The position numbers and the translations under genes were made by a program. From assembly GCA_023416315.1 (NCBI GenBank), contig JAEZIA010000037.1, positions 1 to 14,665 on the forward strand: 14,665 bases of DNA. Reading direction: 5' to 3'. The first letter of the stretch is position 1, and every line of letters starts with the position of its first letter. The stretch is from Actinomycetes bacterium. GTDB taxonomy: Bacteria > Actinomycetota > Actinomycetes > Mycobacteriales > Mycobacteriaceae. This document shows, in pieces, positions 7,014 to 13,986 of this stretch. The notes beneath the pieces were generated by a model that was not told where the DNA came from, made no database searches, and saw nothing but the letters and a program-made list of their open reading frames with translations.

Positions 7014-7049
7014 ATGGCCGGCGCGAACCCGCCGAACAGCGTCGGTGTG

Positions 7050-7682
7050 TCACCGCCGCAGCGCTTTTCGAGGATGACGGGTAAAGCTGAGCAGCAGTCG
7101 ATCGAGAATGCCGCCCGCCCGTTCCCGCGCCGAAGCCGGTTCGTCGGCGTGGGCCACCAGCAGCGCGGCCTCCTCGAGGGCCGCGACGAGCATGTGAGTC
7201 AGTTCGGCGACGGGTTGGTCGTCGATGATGCCTTGGGCGATGGCCTCGCGAACCTTCTCGTGAATGAGGGCGATGCTGTTGCCCTCCTGTATTCCACGGA
7301 GGGTCTGCCAACCCAACACGACCGGTCCGTCGATGAGCATGACCCGCTGCACTTCGGGCTCGAGGGCCGCCTCCAGGAAGCCGTGCAGACCGCAGCCGAG
7401 TTGCTCCCAGGCGTCGGCACCGGTGGGCGGTGAGGCCAGCGAACGCAGTGTGAGATCGCGCTCGACGTCCTCGAACACGGCCCGGAACAATTCCGACTTG
7501 TCCTTGAAGTGATGGTAGAACGCACCCCGAGTGCCCACACCGGAGGCGGTGACGAGATCGCCGATACTGGTGTCGAAGTACCCCTTTGCCACGAACAGGG
7601 TGCGCCCCGCGTCGACGAGATCTCGACGAGTCTGATCACCGCGCGCCCGGCGTTCATCATCTGTGCCGCCGCGCTTCGCCAT
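7050..7682 (-). CDS. TetR-family transcriptional regulator
   Basis: This is a 210-residue TetR protein. The helix-turn-helix is at about residues 39-59 (SIGDLVTASGVGTRGAFYHHF), followed by KDKSELF, then a helical ligand domain. I chose the ATG at 7682 because the protein then begins MAKRGGTDDERRARGDQTRR, usual for the family, and a TACGAT hexamer sits six bases before it, fitting a leaderless mRNA. An ATG ten codons upstream (7712) has no Shine-Dalgarno sequence and would place the start inside a palindrome. It lies upstream of the SDR-ALDH-ADH operon on the same strand and divergent from the binding-protein gene, so it probably controls both. The ligand is unknown. Confidence 0.9.
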   Translation of the reverse strand: MAKRGGTDDERRARGDQTRRDLVDAGRTLFVAKGYFDTSIGDLVTASGVGTRGAFYHHFKDKSELFRAVFEDVERDLTLRSLASPPTGADAWEQLGCGLHGFLEAALEPEVQRVMLIDGPVVLGWQTLRGIQEGNSIALIHEKVREAIAQGIIDDQPVAELTHMLVAALEEAALLVAHADEPASARERAGGILDRLLLSFTRHPRKALRR

Positions 7683-7688
7683 GACAGC

Positions 7689-7694
7689 ATCGTA
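7689..7694 (-). promoter_or_regulatory. Candidate -10 for a leaderless TetR transcript
   Basis: On the minus strand, TACGAT is followed by six bases and then the ATG at 7682, the same spacing as at 984-996 and 7971-7983. No Shine-Dalgarno sequence is seen. Confidence 0.45.
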
Positions 7695-7695
7695 G

Positions 7696-7716
7696 CAACA
7701 TTCAGTTTGCATGTTG
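7696..7716. promoter_or_regulatory. Inverted repeat before the TetR gene
   Basis: CAACAT and ATGTTG form perfect six-base arms nine bases apart, just upstream of the candidate -10 and over the -35 region. The position suggests autoregulation. Its sequence differs from the palindrome at 6994-7013, so it may be bound by a different protein or be chance. Confidence 0.4.
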
Positions 7717-7915
7717 GAGAATCATGCCCGGGTCTGGTGCCGGATCACCCCGCGAGAGGCATCAGCCCCAAGTCGCTGTGCGGCCCATGCCCCATTGAAT
7801 GACGCGATATCGCCTCACAGGGGATGCTGTCATCGTTGACTCCTCGGCCAACCCGGGTCGGTGCAGTCGAACCGAGCCGATCCTATGTCGATGAAGAATT
7901 CCGGTAGTGGATTAT

Positions 7916-7933
7916 CGGGAATCCGCATTTTCG
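7916..7933. promoter_or_regulatory. Degenerate copy of the dehydrogenase-operon palindrome
   Basis: CGGGAAT-CCGC-ATTTTCG has the same 7-4-7 layout as the core CGGAAAT-CTGC-ATTTCCG at 6995-7012, with one change in each arm and one in the spacer. It lies 38 bases upstream of the candidate -10 of the binding-protein gene. It may be a second site for the same TetR regulator. Confidence 0.45.
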
Positions 7934-7970
7934 CGTGGGGTTATCGGACCGACTCGCAACATGCGTGCTG

Positions 7971-7976
7971 TATGTT
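7971..7976 (+). promoter_or_regulatory. Candidate -10 for a leaderless binding-protein transcript
   Basis: TATGTT fits TANNNT and is followed by six bases and the ATG at 7983. No Shine-Dalgarno sequence precedes the ATG, so a leaderless transcript is the simplest reading. Confidence 0.5.
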
Positions 7977-7982
7977 GCGCCT

Positions 7983-9128
7983 ATGGCTGACGATGACGTT
8001 CGCGCATATGGTTCGGTGGCTCCGCTGAAAGTCGGTCTGCTCAATGACTATCCGACCAAGGGGGACACCGACAACGACACGATTGCGGCAATGCAGCTGG
8101 TCATCGACGAAGCACTGGCGGCCGGTGTTCTGGACCGGCCGGTGGAGCTCGTCCAGCGCAACGTCGTAGGCCTGCCGAACGGAACCTACAAAGCGGTCGA
8201 GCAGGCGTTCGACGATCTGGTGACGGAGGGCTGCCTGGCCATCTTCGGTCCCTGGATATCCGACAACGTGGTGCCCCTGCGCGCTCACGTAGACCGAACG
8301 GCGCAGACGCCGATCCTCACGCTATCCGGTTCGGAGGGGGCGCTCGGTAAGTGGTGCTTCGCCCTCAACAACGGCTCGATGGCCGAGGAACCGGTGATGT
8401 TGGCCGCGGTGATGCTGGGAGACGGCAGGTCCCGCATCGCCATCGCCTACGAGAACTCGCTGATTGGCAAAGAATATCTCGCGTCGGCCGAGAAGGCCTA
8501 TACGGCAGCGGGATTGAAGGTTGTCGCCACCGTGGCGATACCGCAGGTGGAGGCGGACAAGGTGGACGCGGTGTCGGCGCTGCGTGCGAGCGAGCCCGAT
8601 GCGCTGGTCCACGTCGGCTTCGGCCACGGCCTGTGGGGCTTCTCCGATGCACTGGAGGCTGCGGGCTGGGATCCGCCGCGCTACACCACCACCGCGTTCG
8701 AGATGGCGCACATCAACGCGGAGTGGATGCGCCATGTCCGTGGGTGGATCGGACTCGACAGCTACGACGAACGCAACGCCACGGGTCAGGATTTCCTGGA
8801 TCGCTTCGCCGCAAAGTACGGACGACGGCCCGGCCATTCGATGCCGGGGCTGGCGCGCGACGCGGCGACGGTGATCGTACGCGGGATCTCCGCCGCGCGT
8901 CCATTGACCGGAGAGGGGGTTCGCGACGGCATCGAGACGGTCAAACTCATTCCCGCGGCGAGCGGCGCGCCCGGCACGTTCCTGCGGTTCGGCCGCTATA
9001 TCCGGCAGGGTTGGCTTGGCAGCGACTACCTGGTGGCCCGCCGAGTGCTGGCCGACGGCAGCGGACACGTCTTCCACGCCGCACCGAGCGACAACATCCA
9101 CCGGGCGGTCGGTATCGCGTCAGGCTAG
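7983..9128 (+). CDS. Cytoplasmic periplasmic-binding-fold (AmiC/LivJ-like) protein
   Basis: This 381-residue protein has the type 1 periplasmic-binding fold of branched-chain amino acid and amide-binding proteins. The opening strand is PLKVGLLNDYP, then AMQLVIDEALAAG, LAIFGPWISDNV, TPILTLSGSEG, IAIAYENSLIGKEYL, DALVHVGFGHGLWGF and PGLARDAATVIVRGI. There is no signal peptide or lipobox: the protein begins MADDDVRAYGSVAPLK, so it should stay in the cytoplasm. No permease or ATPase genes are nearby. AmiC of Pseudomonas is a known cytoplasmic member that senses amides for a regulator, so a sensing role is possible, though not shown. It is divergent from a TetR gene and overlaps the convergent DapB-like gene by nine bases. 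Confidence 0.85.
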   Translation: MADDDVRAYGSVAPLKVGLLNDYPTKGDTDNDTIAAMQLVIDEALAAGVLDRPVELVQRNVVGLPNGTYKAVEQAFDDLVTEGCLAIFGPWISDNVVPLRAHVDRTAQTPILTLSGSEGALGKWCFALNNGSMAEEPVMLAAVMLGDGRSRIAIAYENSLIGKEYLASAEKAYTAAGLKVVATVAIPQVEADKVDAVSALRASEPDALVHVGFGHGLWGFSDALEAAGWDPPRYTTTAFEMAHINAEWMRHVRGWIGLDSYDERNATGQDFLDRFAAKYGRRPGHSMPGLARDAATVIVRGISAARPLTGEGVRDGIETVKLIPAASGAPGTFLRFGRYIRQGWLGSDYLVARRVLADGSGHVFHAAPSDNIHRAVGIASG

Positions 9129-10193
9129 CTGGATTGCACCGAACACCGGGGCAGTGACTATCCCGGGTGGCTGAGCCAACACATCCGGTATCGCCCGCAC
9201 GGCGCTCATCGCGATCATGAGGTGACCGGGCATTGTCGGGATGCCGCCGGGCGTTGCATCCTCGCCGCCGACGTCCAGCTGTAGCTCGAAGCTCGGGTTA
9301 CCGCTGATGACAGCGCGGATCAACGGCGCCTTCTGGCCACGCTGCAGCGGGCTCAGGCCCCATTGCGGAAGATCACGGGTCAAGACCCACTCTTCATGGA
9401 TGGCGAGGAGTTCACGGCCGGACCAATGACCGGTCCACGAGAAGCGTTGGCCGACAACTGTTCCCGCTTCGATAGTGCCCGCCAACACCTCGATGTCGTG
9501 CGGCAGTGTGGTGGCGTCGACCGACACATCGATCCGGTCGAGACGGATACCGAGAACGTCCGCAGTGGCGTTGAGTGCCTGCCGGTAGGCCATATCGAGC
9601 TTCTTGATGATGGGGGAGTCGACGGTGACGTCCTCGGGCGGCCGGCCCATGCCCATCAGGTCGACCAGCATGGGCCGGCTGTCGACCCCCGACACATCGG
9701 TGGCCTCGTAGAGGTCGATGCGATCGATGGTCTTGCTCAATCCGGTCACAGTGGCCACGAGACGCTCAAACATGAAGCCGGGATTCTCGCCGGCCGCGTG
9801 GAACCGGGATCCGCCGGCGCGGCATGCATCGGCGAATGCCTTTTCGGTGGCTGCACCGTAGGTGGGCAGGTGGTTGTAGGACGTCGTGCTGATCACGTTG
9901 GTGCCGGCGGCCAGCAGGCGACAGATGTCCTCGGCGTTGGTCTCCACCGCGTGCGCCTTGCTCGCCGCATGAACCACGACGTCCGCACCCAGGCCGAGGA
10001 TGTCATCCTTGCTGTTCGTTGCCAGCACCCCAGTGGTCGGGGCCAGGCCGCAGAGCGCGCCGGCGTCCCGGCCGGCTTTTGCCGGGTCATACACGAGCAC
10101 GCCAGCCAATTGGAAATGCGGATTCTCGATCAGTTCGCGAAGAGCCGCCCGCCCAACGGCTCCGGTCGCCCACTGCGCTACGCGAATAGTCAA
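9120..10193 (-). CDS. DapB-like NAD(P)H-dependent oxidoreductase, copy 1
   Basis: This 357-residue protein is related to dihydrodipicolinate reductase and 2,4-diaminopentanoate dehydrogenase. The N-terminal Rossmann domain begins TIRVAQWATGAVGRAALREL, then DVVVHAAS, then NPGFMFERL at the domain junction. The C-terminal domain has GMGRPPEDVT, IEAGTVVGQRF and AVRAIPDVLAQPPG. The DapB lysine-synthesis motif (the His/Lys active-site segment) is absent, so a role in lysine synthesis is unlikely. The start is TTG with an excellent AGGAG seven bases upstream. The gene is divergent from the P450 operon and overlaps the binding-protein gene tail-to-tail by nine bases. Two paralogues lie in the same window. 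The substrate is unknown. Confidence 0.88.
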   Translation of the reverse strand: MTIRVAQWATGAVGRAALRELIENPHFQLAGVLVYDPAKAGRDAGALCGLAPTTGVLATNSKDDILGLGADVVVHAASKAHAVETNAEDICRLLAAGTNVISTTSYNHLPTYGAATEKAFADACRAGGSRFHAAGENPGFMFERLVATVTGLSKTIDRIDLYEATDVSGVDSRPMLVDLMGMGRPPEDVTVDSPIIKKLDMAYRQALNATADVLGIRLDRIDVSVDATTLPHDIEVLAGTIEAGTVVGQRFSWTGHWSGRELLAIHEEWVLTRDLPQWGLSPLQRGQKAPLIRAVISGNPSFELQLDVGGEDATPGGIPTMPGHLMIAMSAVRAIPDVLAQPPGIVTAPVFGAIQLA

Positions 10194-10196
10194 TCG

Positions 10197-10214
10197 AGCA
10201 CTCCTGGTTGTGCT
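10197..10214 (-). promoter_or_regulatory. Hairpin holding the Shine-Dalgarno of a TTG-start gene
   Basis: In the minus-strand mRNA, AGCAC and GTGCT can pair around an eight-base loop that contains AGGA of the ribosome-binding site, seven bases before the TTG start. The SD is thus mostly in the loop with its last base in the stem. As DNA it is also a palindrome and could be an operator. Only the inverted repeat is seen directly. Confidence 0.35.
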
Positions 10215-10278
10215 TTCGGTCTTCGAATCGTCGCCAATCGCTCAACCTACATCAGGTATGGTCCCAACCACCAGGGTG

Positions 10279-10284
10279 TATGTT
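10279..10284 (+). promoter_or_regulatory. Candidate -10 of the P450 operon
   Basis: TATGTT fits TANNNT and lies 33 bases before the P450 ATG. This leaves a short leader carrying the ribosome-binding site GAGGGAG (about 10304-10310). It lies in the 124-base divergent region shared with the DapB-like gene. No clear -35 was found. Confidence 0.35.
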
Positions 10285-10317
10285 GAATCCGGCGAGACGA
10301 CAGTGAGGGAGCCGTTC

Positions 10318-11556
10318 ATGGCGAAGCCCGCGACGGTGGAAGAGCTCGAAGAAAGCATTCGCGACGCCCAGCACCGATTCAACATCGGCATGGGCGCGGA
10401 CGGCGACGCCACTCCCTACCCGGTGCTCAAAGAGCTGCGCGCGGCGGCGGCCGTCCACGCCGGCTGGCCGGAGATGGGCATCACGGACAACTCAGGCGAT
10501 GGCCCGCCGACGTTCACGGCCTACTCCTTCGACGCGGTCAAGGCGGTGTTCACCGACAACATCACGTTCAGCACTCGCTGTTACGAGGACATCGTCCGGC
10601 CACTGCAGGGACCGACGATCCTCGAGATGCAGGAGCCCGAACATGCGGTGTACCGAAAGCTGCATGAGTTCGCCTTCGCCCGATCTTCGATGAAGCGATG
10701 GGACGACGAACTCGTCGGTCCCCTGGTCGAGCGCACCATCGCGAAGTTCAAAGACGTTAAGCGGGCCGACCTCGTCGATGCGGTTTTCATGCCGATTCCG
10801 GTCCGAGTCATCGCGGCACTGCTGGGGTTACCCGATTCCGACGTGCTCTGGTTTCACCGGTTGGCGATCGACATGCTGGGATTTCGTGGCGACATGGACA
10901 CCGCCATGACGGCGTCCGCGGAAATGAAGGAGTACTTCACCGGGATCCTCGCCGAGAAGCGGAGGACCCCTGGGGACGACATGGTGTCGATCCTTGCTTC
11001 CGCAGAGGTCAACGGAACCAAGATGTCCGACGAGCAGATCTATGGTTTCATGCGCAACTTGCTGCCGGCCGGAGCCGAGACCACCTCGCGCTCGACCGCC
11101 ACGCTGGCGATGGCGCTGCTGACGCACCCCGATCAACTCGACGCGGTCCGCGCCGACCGCAGCCTGCTTCCGCAGGCCATCGAGGAAGGCATCCGTTGGG
11201 AGACTCCGCTGCTGAATTTCATGCGGGAGGTCACCTGCGACACCGAGCTCGCCGGCGTCCGGATTCCCCAGGGTGCGACGATGATGCTCAGTCTGGGCAG
11301 CGCGAACCACGACGAGACGCGCTGGGCAAATCCGGAGTCGTTCGATGTCTTCCGAGAACGCAAGCCGCACATCGGATTTGCCCACGGCGCACACGTCTGT
11401 CTGGGCATGCACCTCGCACGGCTGGAGAGCACCAAGATCTTCAACGCATTGTTCGATGAGCTCCCCAACCTGCGGCTCGATCCCGCCGCGCCACCTCCGT
11501 ATATCACCGGCACGATGTTTCGGTCGCCGCCCCGCCTCGATGTCATCTGGGACTGA
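10318..11556 (+). CDS. Cytochrome P450 monooxygenase
   Basis: This is a soluble bacterial-type P450 of 412 residues, which would hydroxylate a hydrophobic substrate using electrons from a ferredoxin not encoded here. The key sites are present: the I-helix AGAETT at 251-256, the ExxR pair E290 and R293 (EGIR), and the haem loop FAHGAHVCLG with ligand C361. The C-helix region EPEHAVYRKLHEFAF and the LPAGAET sequence are usual for actinobacterial P450s. The ATG at 10318 follows GAGGGAG seven bases upstream; longer in-frame reading runs antisense to the divergent gene. It heads a probable four-gene operon. I do not assign a CYP number. Confidence 0.96.
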   Translation: MAKPATVEELEESIRDAQHRFNIGMGADGDATPYPVLKELRAAAAVHAGWPEMGITDNSGDGPPTFTAYSFDAVKAVFTDNITFSTRCYEDIVRPLQGPTILEMQEPEHAVYRKLHEFAFARSSMKRWDDELVGPLVERTIAKFKDVKRADLVDAVFMPIPVRVIAALLGLPDSDVLWFHRLAIDMLGFRGDMDTAMTASAEMKEYFTGILAEKRRTPGDDMVSILASAEVNGTKMSDEQIYGFMRNLLPAGAETTSRSTATLAMALLTHPDQLDAVRADRSLLPQAIEEGIRWETPLLNFMREVTCDTELAGVRIPQGATMMLSLGSANHDETRWANPESFDVFRERKPHIGFAHGAHVCLGMHLARLESTKIFNALFDELPNLRLDPAAPPPYITGTMFRSPPRLDVIWD

Positions 11557-11567
11557 AGGCAGACAAG

Positions 11568-12614
11568 ATGACACGCGTAATACAGTGGGCCACCGGTGTC
11601 ACCGGAACAATCGCGCTTCGCCATGTGATCGGGCGACCGGATCTCGATCTCGTCGGCGTGCGCGTCTACGACCCATCCAAATCAGGCGTCGACGCCGGAA
11701 CACTCTGCGGTGCGGCAGGGACCGGCGTCCTTGCGACCAACGACCGCGAAGCAGTGATCAACACTGACGCCGACGTGGTGCTCTACATGGGCAAGGTCGA
11801 AACCGATACTCCCGGATGTTATGCCGATGTCTGTGACCTGTTGGCGTCCGGGAAGAACGTTGTGGCCACCGGTAGCCGGTTCATCCACCCGCGGTCGCTG
11901 CACGAGTCCCTTGCCGACGCGATCGAAGAGGCCTGTCGCACAGGTGGTTCGACCTTTCTCGGGCTCGGACTGTATCCCGGTTTCATCGGCGAGTCCCTCG
12001 GGCCGGTCCTCGCACGCCTCACCGGCAGCGCCGGGCGCATCAACGTCCGCGAGGTGCTCAACTACTCGACATACGCCAGCCATGACCTGATCTTTAATGC
12101 GATGGGCTTCGGCTTTCCCCCCGAGGACACGACACCGCTGTTGTCCAATCCCGACTACGCGGCCAGTGCGTGGATCGGCAGCGCAACCGTCCTGGCTCAG
12201 GCGCTCGGTCTGGAGGTCTGTGGTGTTCAGGGGTACCGCGAGGTCGCGACGACACCGCGTGCGTTGAGCGTTGCGGCAGGCGAGATTCCCGCCGGCACGG
12301 TGGGTGCCATGCGCTTCGGCGTCATCGTCGATTGCGGGGCGAGGACCCTGTCCGTGGAGCATCTGACCCGGATGGCCGATGACCTTGCCCCCGATTGGCC
12401 GACCGAGATCGGTTACGAGGTGGTTTTCGATGGCGAACCGAACATGCGCCTTCACCTCGTGATCGGCACGCACAACGAGGACCACGCGCAACAGGGATGT
12501 GTGGCCACCGCGATGCATGCGATCAACGCGATTCCCGCCGTCATCGCAGCGGAACCGGGGTTGTTCGACCTGTCCACCATCGGGCCCTTCGCGCCGCATT
12601 GGACGAATCACTGA
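11568..12614 (+). CDS. DapB-like NAD(P)H-dependent oxidoreductase, copy 2
   Basis: This is a 348-residue paralogue of the protein encoded at 9120-10193. It opens TRVIQWATGVTGTIALRHV with the Rossmann motif, and shares VYDPSKSGVDAGTLCG with copy 1. Later matches are LYPGFIGESL, GFGFPPEDTT, IPAGTVGAMRF and HAINAIPAVIAAEPG. The classical DapB active-site motif is absent. GAAGG stands about eight bases before the ATG. It starts 11 bases after the P450 stop, and its own stop overlaps the next start in TGATG, so it is translated as part of the P450 operon. By context it may act on an oxidised product of the P450, but the reaction is unknown. Confidence 0.9.
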   Translation: MTRVIQWATGVTGTIALRHVIGRPDLDLVGVRVYDPSKSGVDAGTLCGAAGTGVLATNDREAVINTDADVVLYMGKVETDTPGCYADVCDLLASGKNVVATGSRFIHPRSLHESLADAIEEACRTGGSTFLGLGLYPGFIGESLGPVLARLTGSAGRINVREVLNYSTYASHDLIFNAMGFGFPPEDTTPLLSNPDYAASAWIGSATVLAQALGLEVCGVQGYREVATTPRALSVAAGEIPAGTVGAMRFGVIVDCGARTLSVEHLTRMADDLAPDWPTEIGYEVVFDGEPNMRLHLVIGTHNEDHAQQGCVATAMHAINAIPAVIAAEPGLFDLSTIGPFAPHWTNH

Positions 12615-13537
12615 TGCGAGGCATCTCATTCGAGGGCCGTGTCGCTGTCGTCACCGGCGGGGCCCGCGGGCTGGGCGCCGGTTACTGCCGCGAACTGGCC
12701 GGCCGCGGAGCCGCAGTGGTGGTGCATGACAACGGTACCGATACCTCGGGCCGAGGAAGCGATCCCACGCCGGCGCACGAGTTGGCGGAGTCGATCGTTG
12801 CTGACGGCGGCCGCGCGGTGGCGTGCGTCAGTGATGCCAGCACGGAGGCGGGCGCTCGGGAGGCCGTCGGTTTGGCAGTACGGGAGTTTGGCCGCATCGA
12901 CGTCGTTGTCGCCAATGCGGGCATCATTCATGACGATCCGCTCGAAGAGTGGCCGACGGAACGGTTCGAGGCACTGTTACGCCACCATGTGCTCGCGGCA
13001 TTCCACGTCGTCCGTTTGGGGTTCCCCGTCATGAAGCGCAATCGGTACGGCCGTATCGTCTTCGTGTCGTCGGCGGCGGGCGTCTTCGGTCAGCCCGGGC
13101 TGGCTGGGTATGCGACCGCGAAGACCGGGATGCTCGGCCTCATGAATGTGGCAGCGCTGGAAGGCGCCGATTTCGGCATCAACGCCAACGCCGTCATGCC
13201 GATGGCGGGAACCCGCATGGCGGCAGCCCTGATGCGCGAGGCCGCCGAAACCGTCGACGGGCGAGCATTTCTGGATACTTTGCGAGTGGATCAAGTTGTT
13301 CCCGTCGTGGCCTATCTGGCCAGCGAGGCGTGCACGCGTACGCACACAGTGCTCAGTGCGTTCAAGGGGCGTGTCGCCGCATTGCAGATCGGGGTGACGC
13401 GTGGCTGGACAAGTCCGTCCGGAGTTCTGCGGGCCGAGGACGTCGAGTCGCATCTGGCCGAGATCACCGACACCGCGGGACTTGTGGTTCCTGGATCCAT
13501 CTTCGACGAGATGGCGCTCGACACAGCTCACCGCTGA
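12614..13537 (+). CDS. SDR resembling the 17-beta-HSD4 dehydrogenase domain
   Basis: This 307-residue SDR is longer than the usual 250. Motifs are TGGARGLG at 14-21, VVANAGI, S153 in VSSAAG, and Y166 with K170 in YATAK. The insert DNGTDTSGRGSDPTPAHELA after strand 2, MKRNRYGRIVF, INANAVMPMAGTRM and an extended C-terminus (FKGRVAALQIGVTRGW onward) match the layout of the (3R)-hydroxyacyl-CoA dehydrogenase domain of peroxisomal multifunctional enzyme 2 (17-beta-HSD4) and bacterial relatives. It may therefore act on a hydroxyacyl-CoA or a hydroxysteroid; this is inferred from layout. Start and stop codons overlap those of its neighbours (TGATG on both sides), so translation is probably coupled. 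Confidence 0.9.
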   Translation: MRGISFEGRVAVVTGGARGLGAGYCRELAGRGAAVVVHDNGTDTSGRGSDPTPAHELAESIVADGGRAVACVSDASTEAGAREAVGLAVREFGRIDVVVANAGIIHDDPLEEWPTERFEALLRHHVLAAFHVVRLGFPVMKRNRYGRIVFVSSAAGVFGQPGLAGYATAKTGMLGLMNVAALEGADFGINANAVMPMAGTRMAAALMREAAETVDGRAFLDTLRVDQVVPVVAYLASEACTRTHTVLSAFKGRVAALQIGVTRGWTSPSGVLRAEDVESHLAEITDTAGLVVPGSIFDEMALDTAHR

Positions 13538-13986
13538 TGGCGATCGACGTCTCCCGGGCATCTTTCGACGCGGAGCTGGTAACTCTGTCGTATCGATATG
13601 CGGCAGCGGTCGATCGTCGTGATCTGACGGCGTTGCTGAGCATCTTCCATCCCGATGCGACCTTGCGTGCGCACCCCGTCGGGCGCAACCCGATGGTGTT
13701 GTCCTCCCATCGTGAACTGCCCAAGATCATCCAGGCAGTCGAGTACTGGCCGCGGACCCACCACCTGGTGGGGGAGGGTCTGCATCACAGGGAAAAGAAT
13801 CGGGCGACTGGCGAGATTTACTGCACCGCGCATCATTTCAGTTCGGCACAGCCAGGCAGCGGCGACGACTACGTGATGTTCCTCAGGTATGTCGACGAGT
13901 ACATCCGCGGTGCGTCGGGAAAGTGGTCAATTCTCGAGCGGTCGGTGCTCACCGATGCGGTCGAACGCCGCGATGTCACGGCGTGA
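13537..13986 (+). CDS. SnoaL/NTF2-like protein, possible dehydratase or isomerase
   Basis: This 149-residue protein has the NTF2-like cone fold typical of SnoaL and ketosteroid isomerase relatives. The opening helix, LSYRYAAAVDRRDLTALLSIF, is followed by HPDATL and a curved sheet ending WSILERSVLTD. Y21 and D26 have the Tyr-x4-Asp spacing of the bile-acid 7-alpha-dehydratase BaiE, and H75/H76 in RTHHLVG could supply its histidine. This comparison is from memory and is an inference. As last gene of the P450 operon, overlapping the SDR gene by TGATG, it could dehydrate or isomerise a hydroxylated intermediate. Non-enzymatic members also exist. Its end overlaps the convergent gene by 11 bases. 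Confidence 0.85.
   Translation: MAIDVSRASFDAELVTLSYRYAAAVDRRDLTALLSIFHPDATLRAHPVGRNPMVLSSHRELPKIIQAVEYWPRTHHLVGEGLHHREKNRATGEIYCTAHHFSSAQPGSGDDYVMFLRYVDEYIRGASGKWSILERSVLTDAVERRDVTA

Larger units (their letters stand above)
7713..7982. other. Intergenic region between divergent TetR and binding-protein genes
   Basis: No convincing gene is seen in these 270 bases. They hold a perfect ten-base palindrome, GCGATATCGC (7804-7813), a near-palindrome CCAACCCGGGTCGG (7848-7861), two copies of TTATCGG (7912-7918 and 7941-7947), and the operator-like site at 7916-7933. The length suggests more than one regulatory input, but none is proven. Confidence 0.5.

Noticed and set aside
7683..7712. ATG at 7712 as the TetR start.
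   Set aside because: It has no Shine-Dalgarno sequence, lies inside the inverted repeat, and the next ATG has a well-placed -10 hexamer.
7935..7985. Upstream GTG start for the binding-protein gene, giving an N-terminus with LATC that resembles a lipobox.
   Set aside because: There is no basic-then-hydrophobic leader, threonine precedes the cysteine, no Shine-Dalgarno sequence is present, and the stretch overlaps the likely -10 hexamer.
10000..10317. Upstream extension of the P450 frame.
   Set aside because: It is antisense to the DapB-like gene; the ATG at 10318 has a good ribosome-binding site and gives a normal P450 length.
11682..12629. A 315-codon minus-strand open frame opposite the DapB-like copy 2.
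   Set aside because: Its translation is Arg/Gly/His-rich with no recognisable fold; it is a shadow of the real gene.
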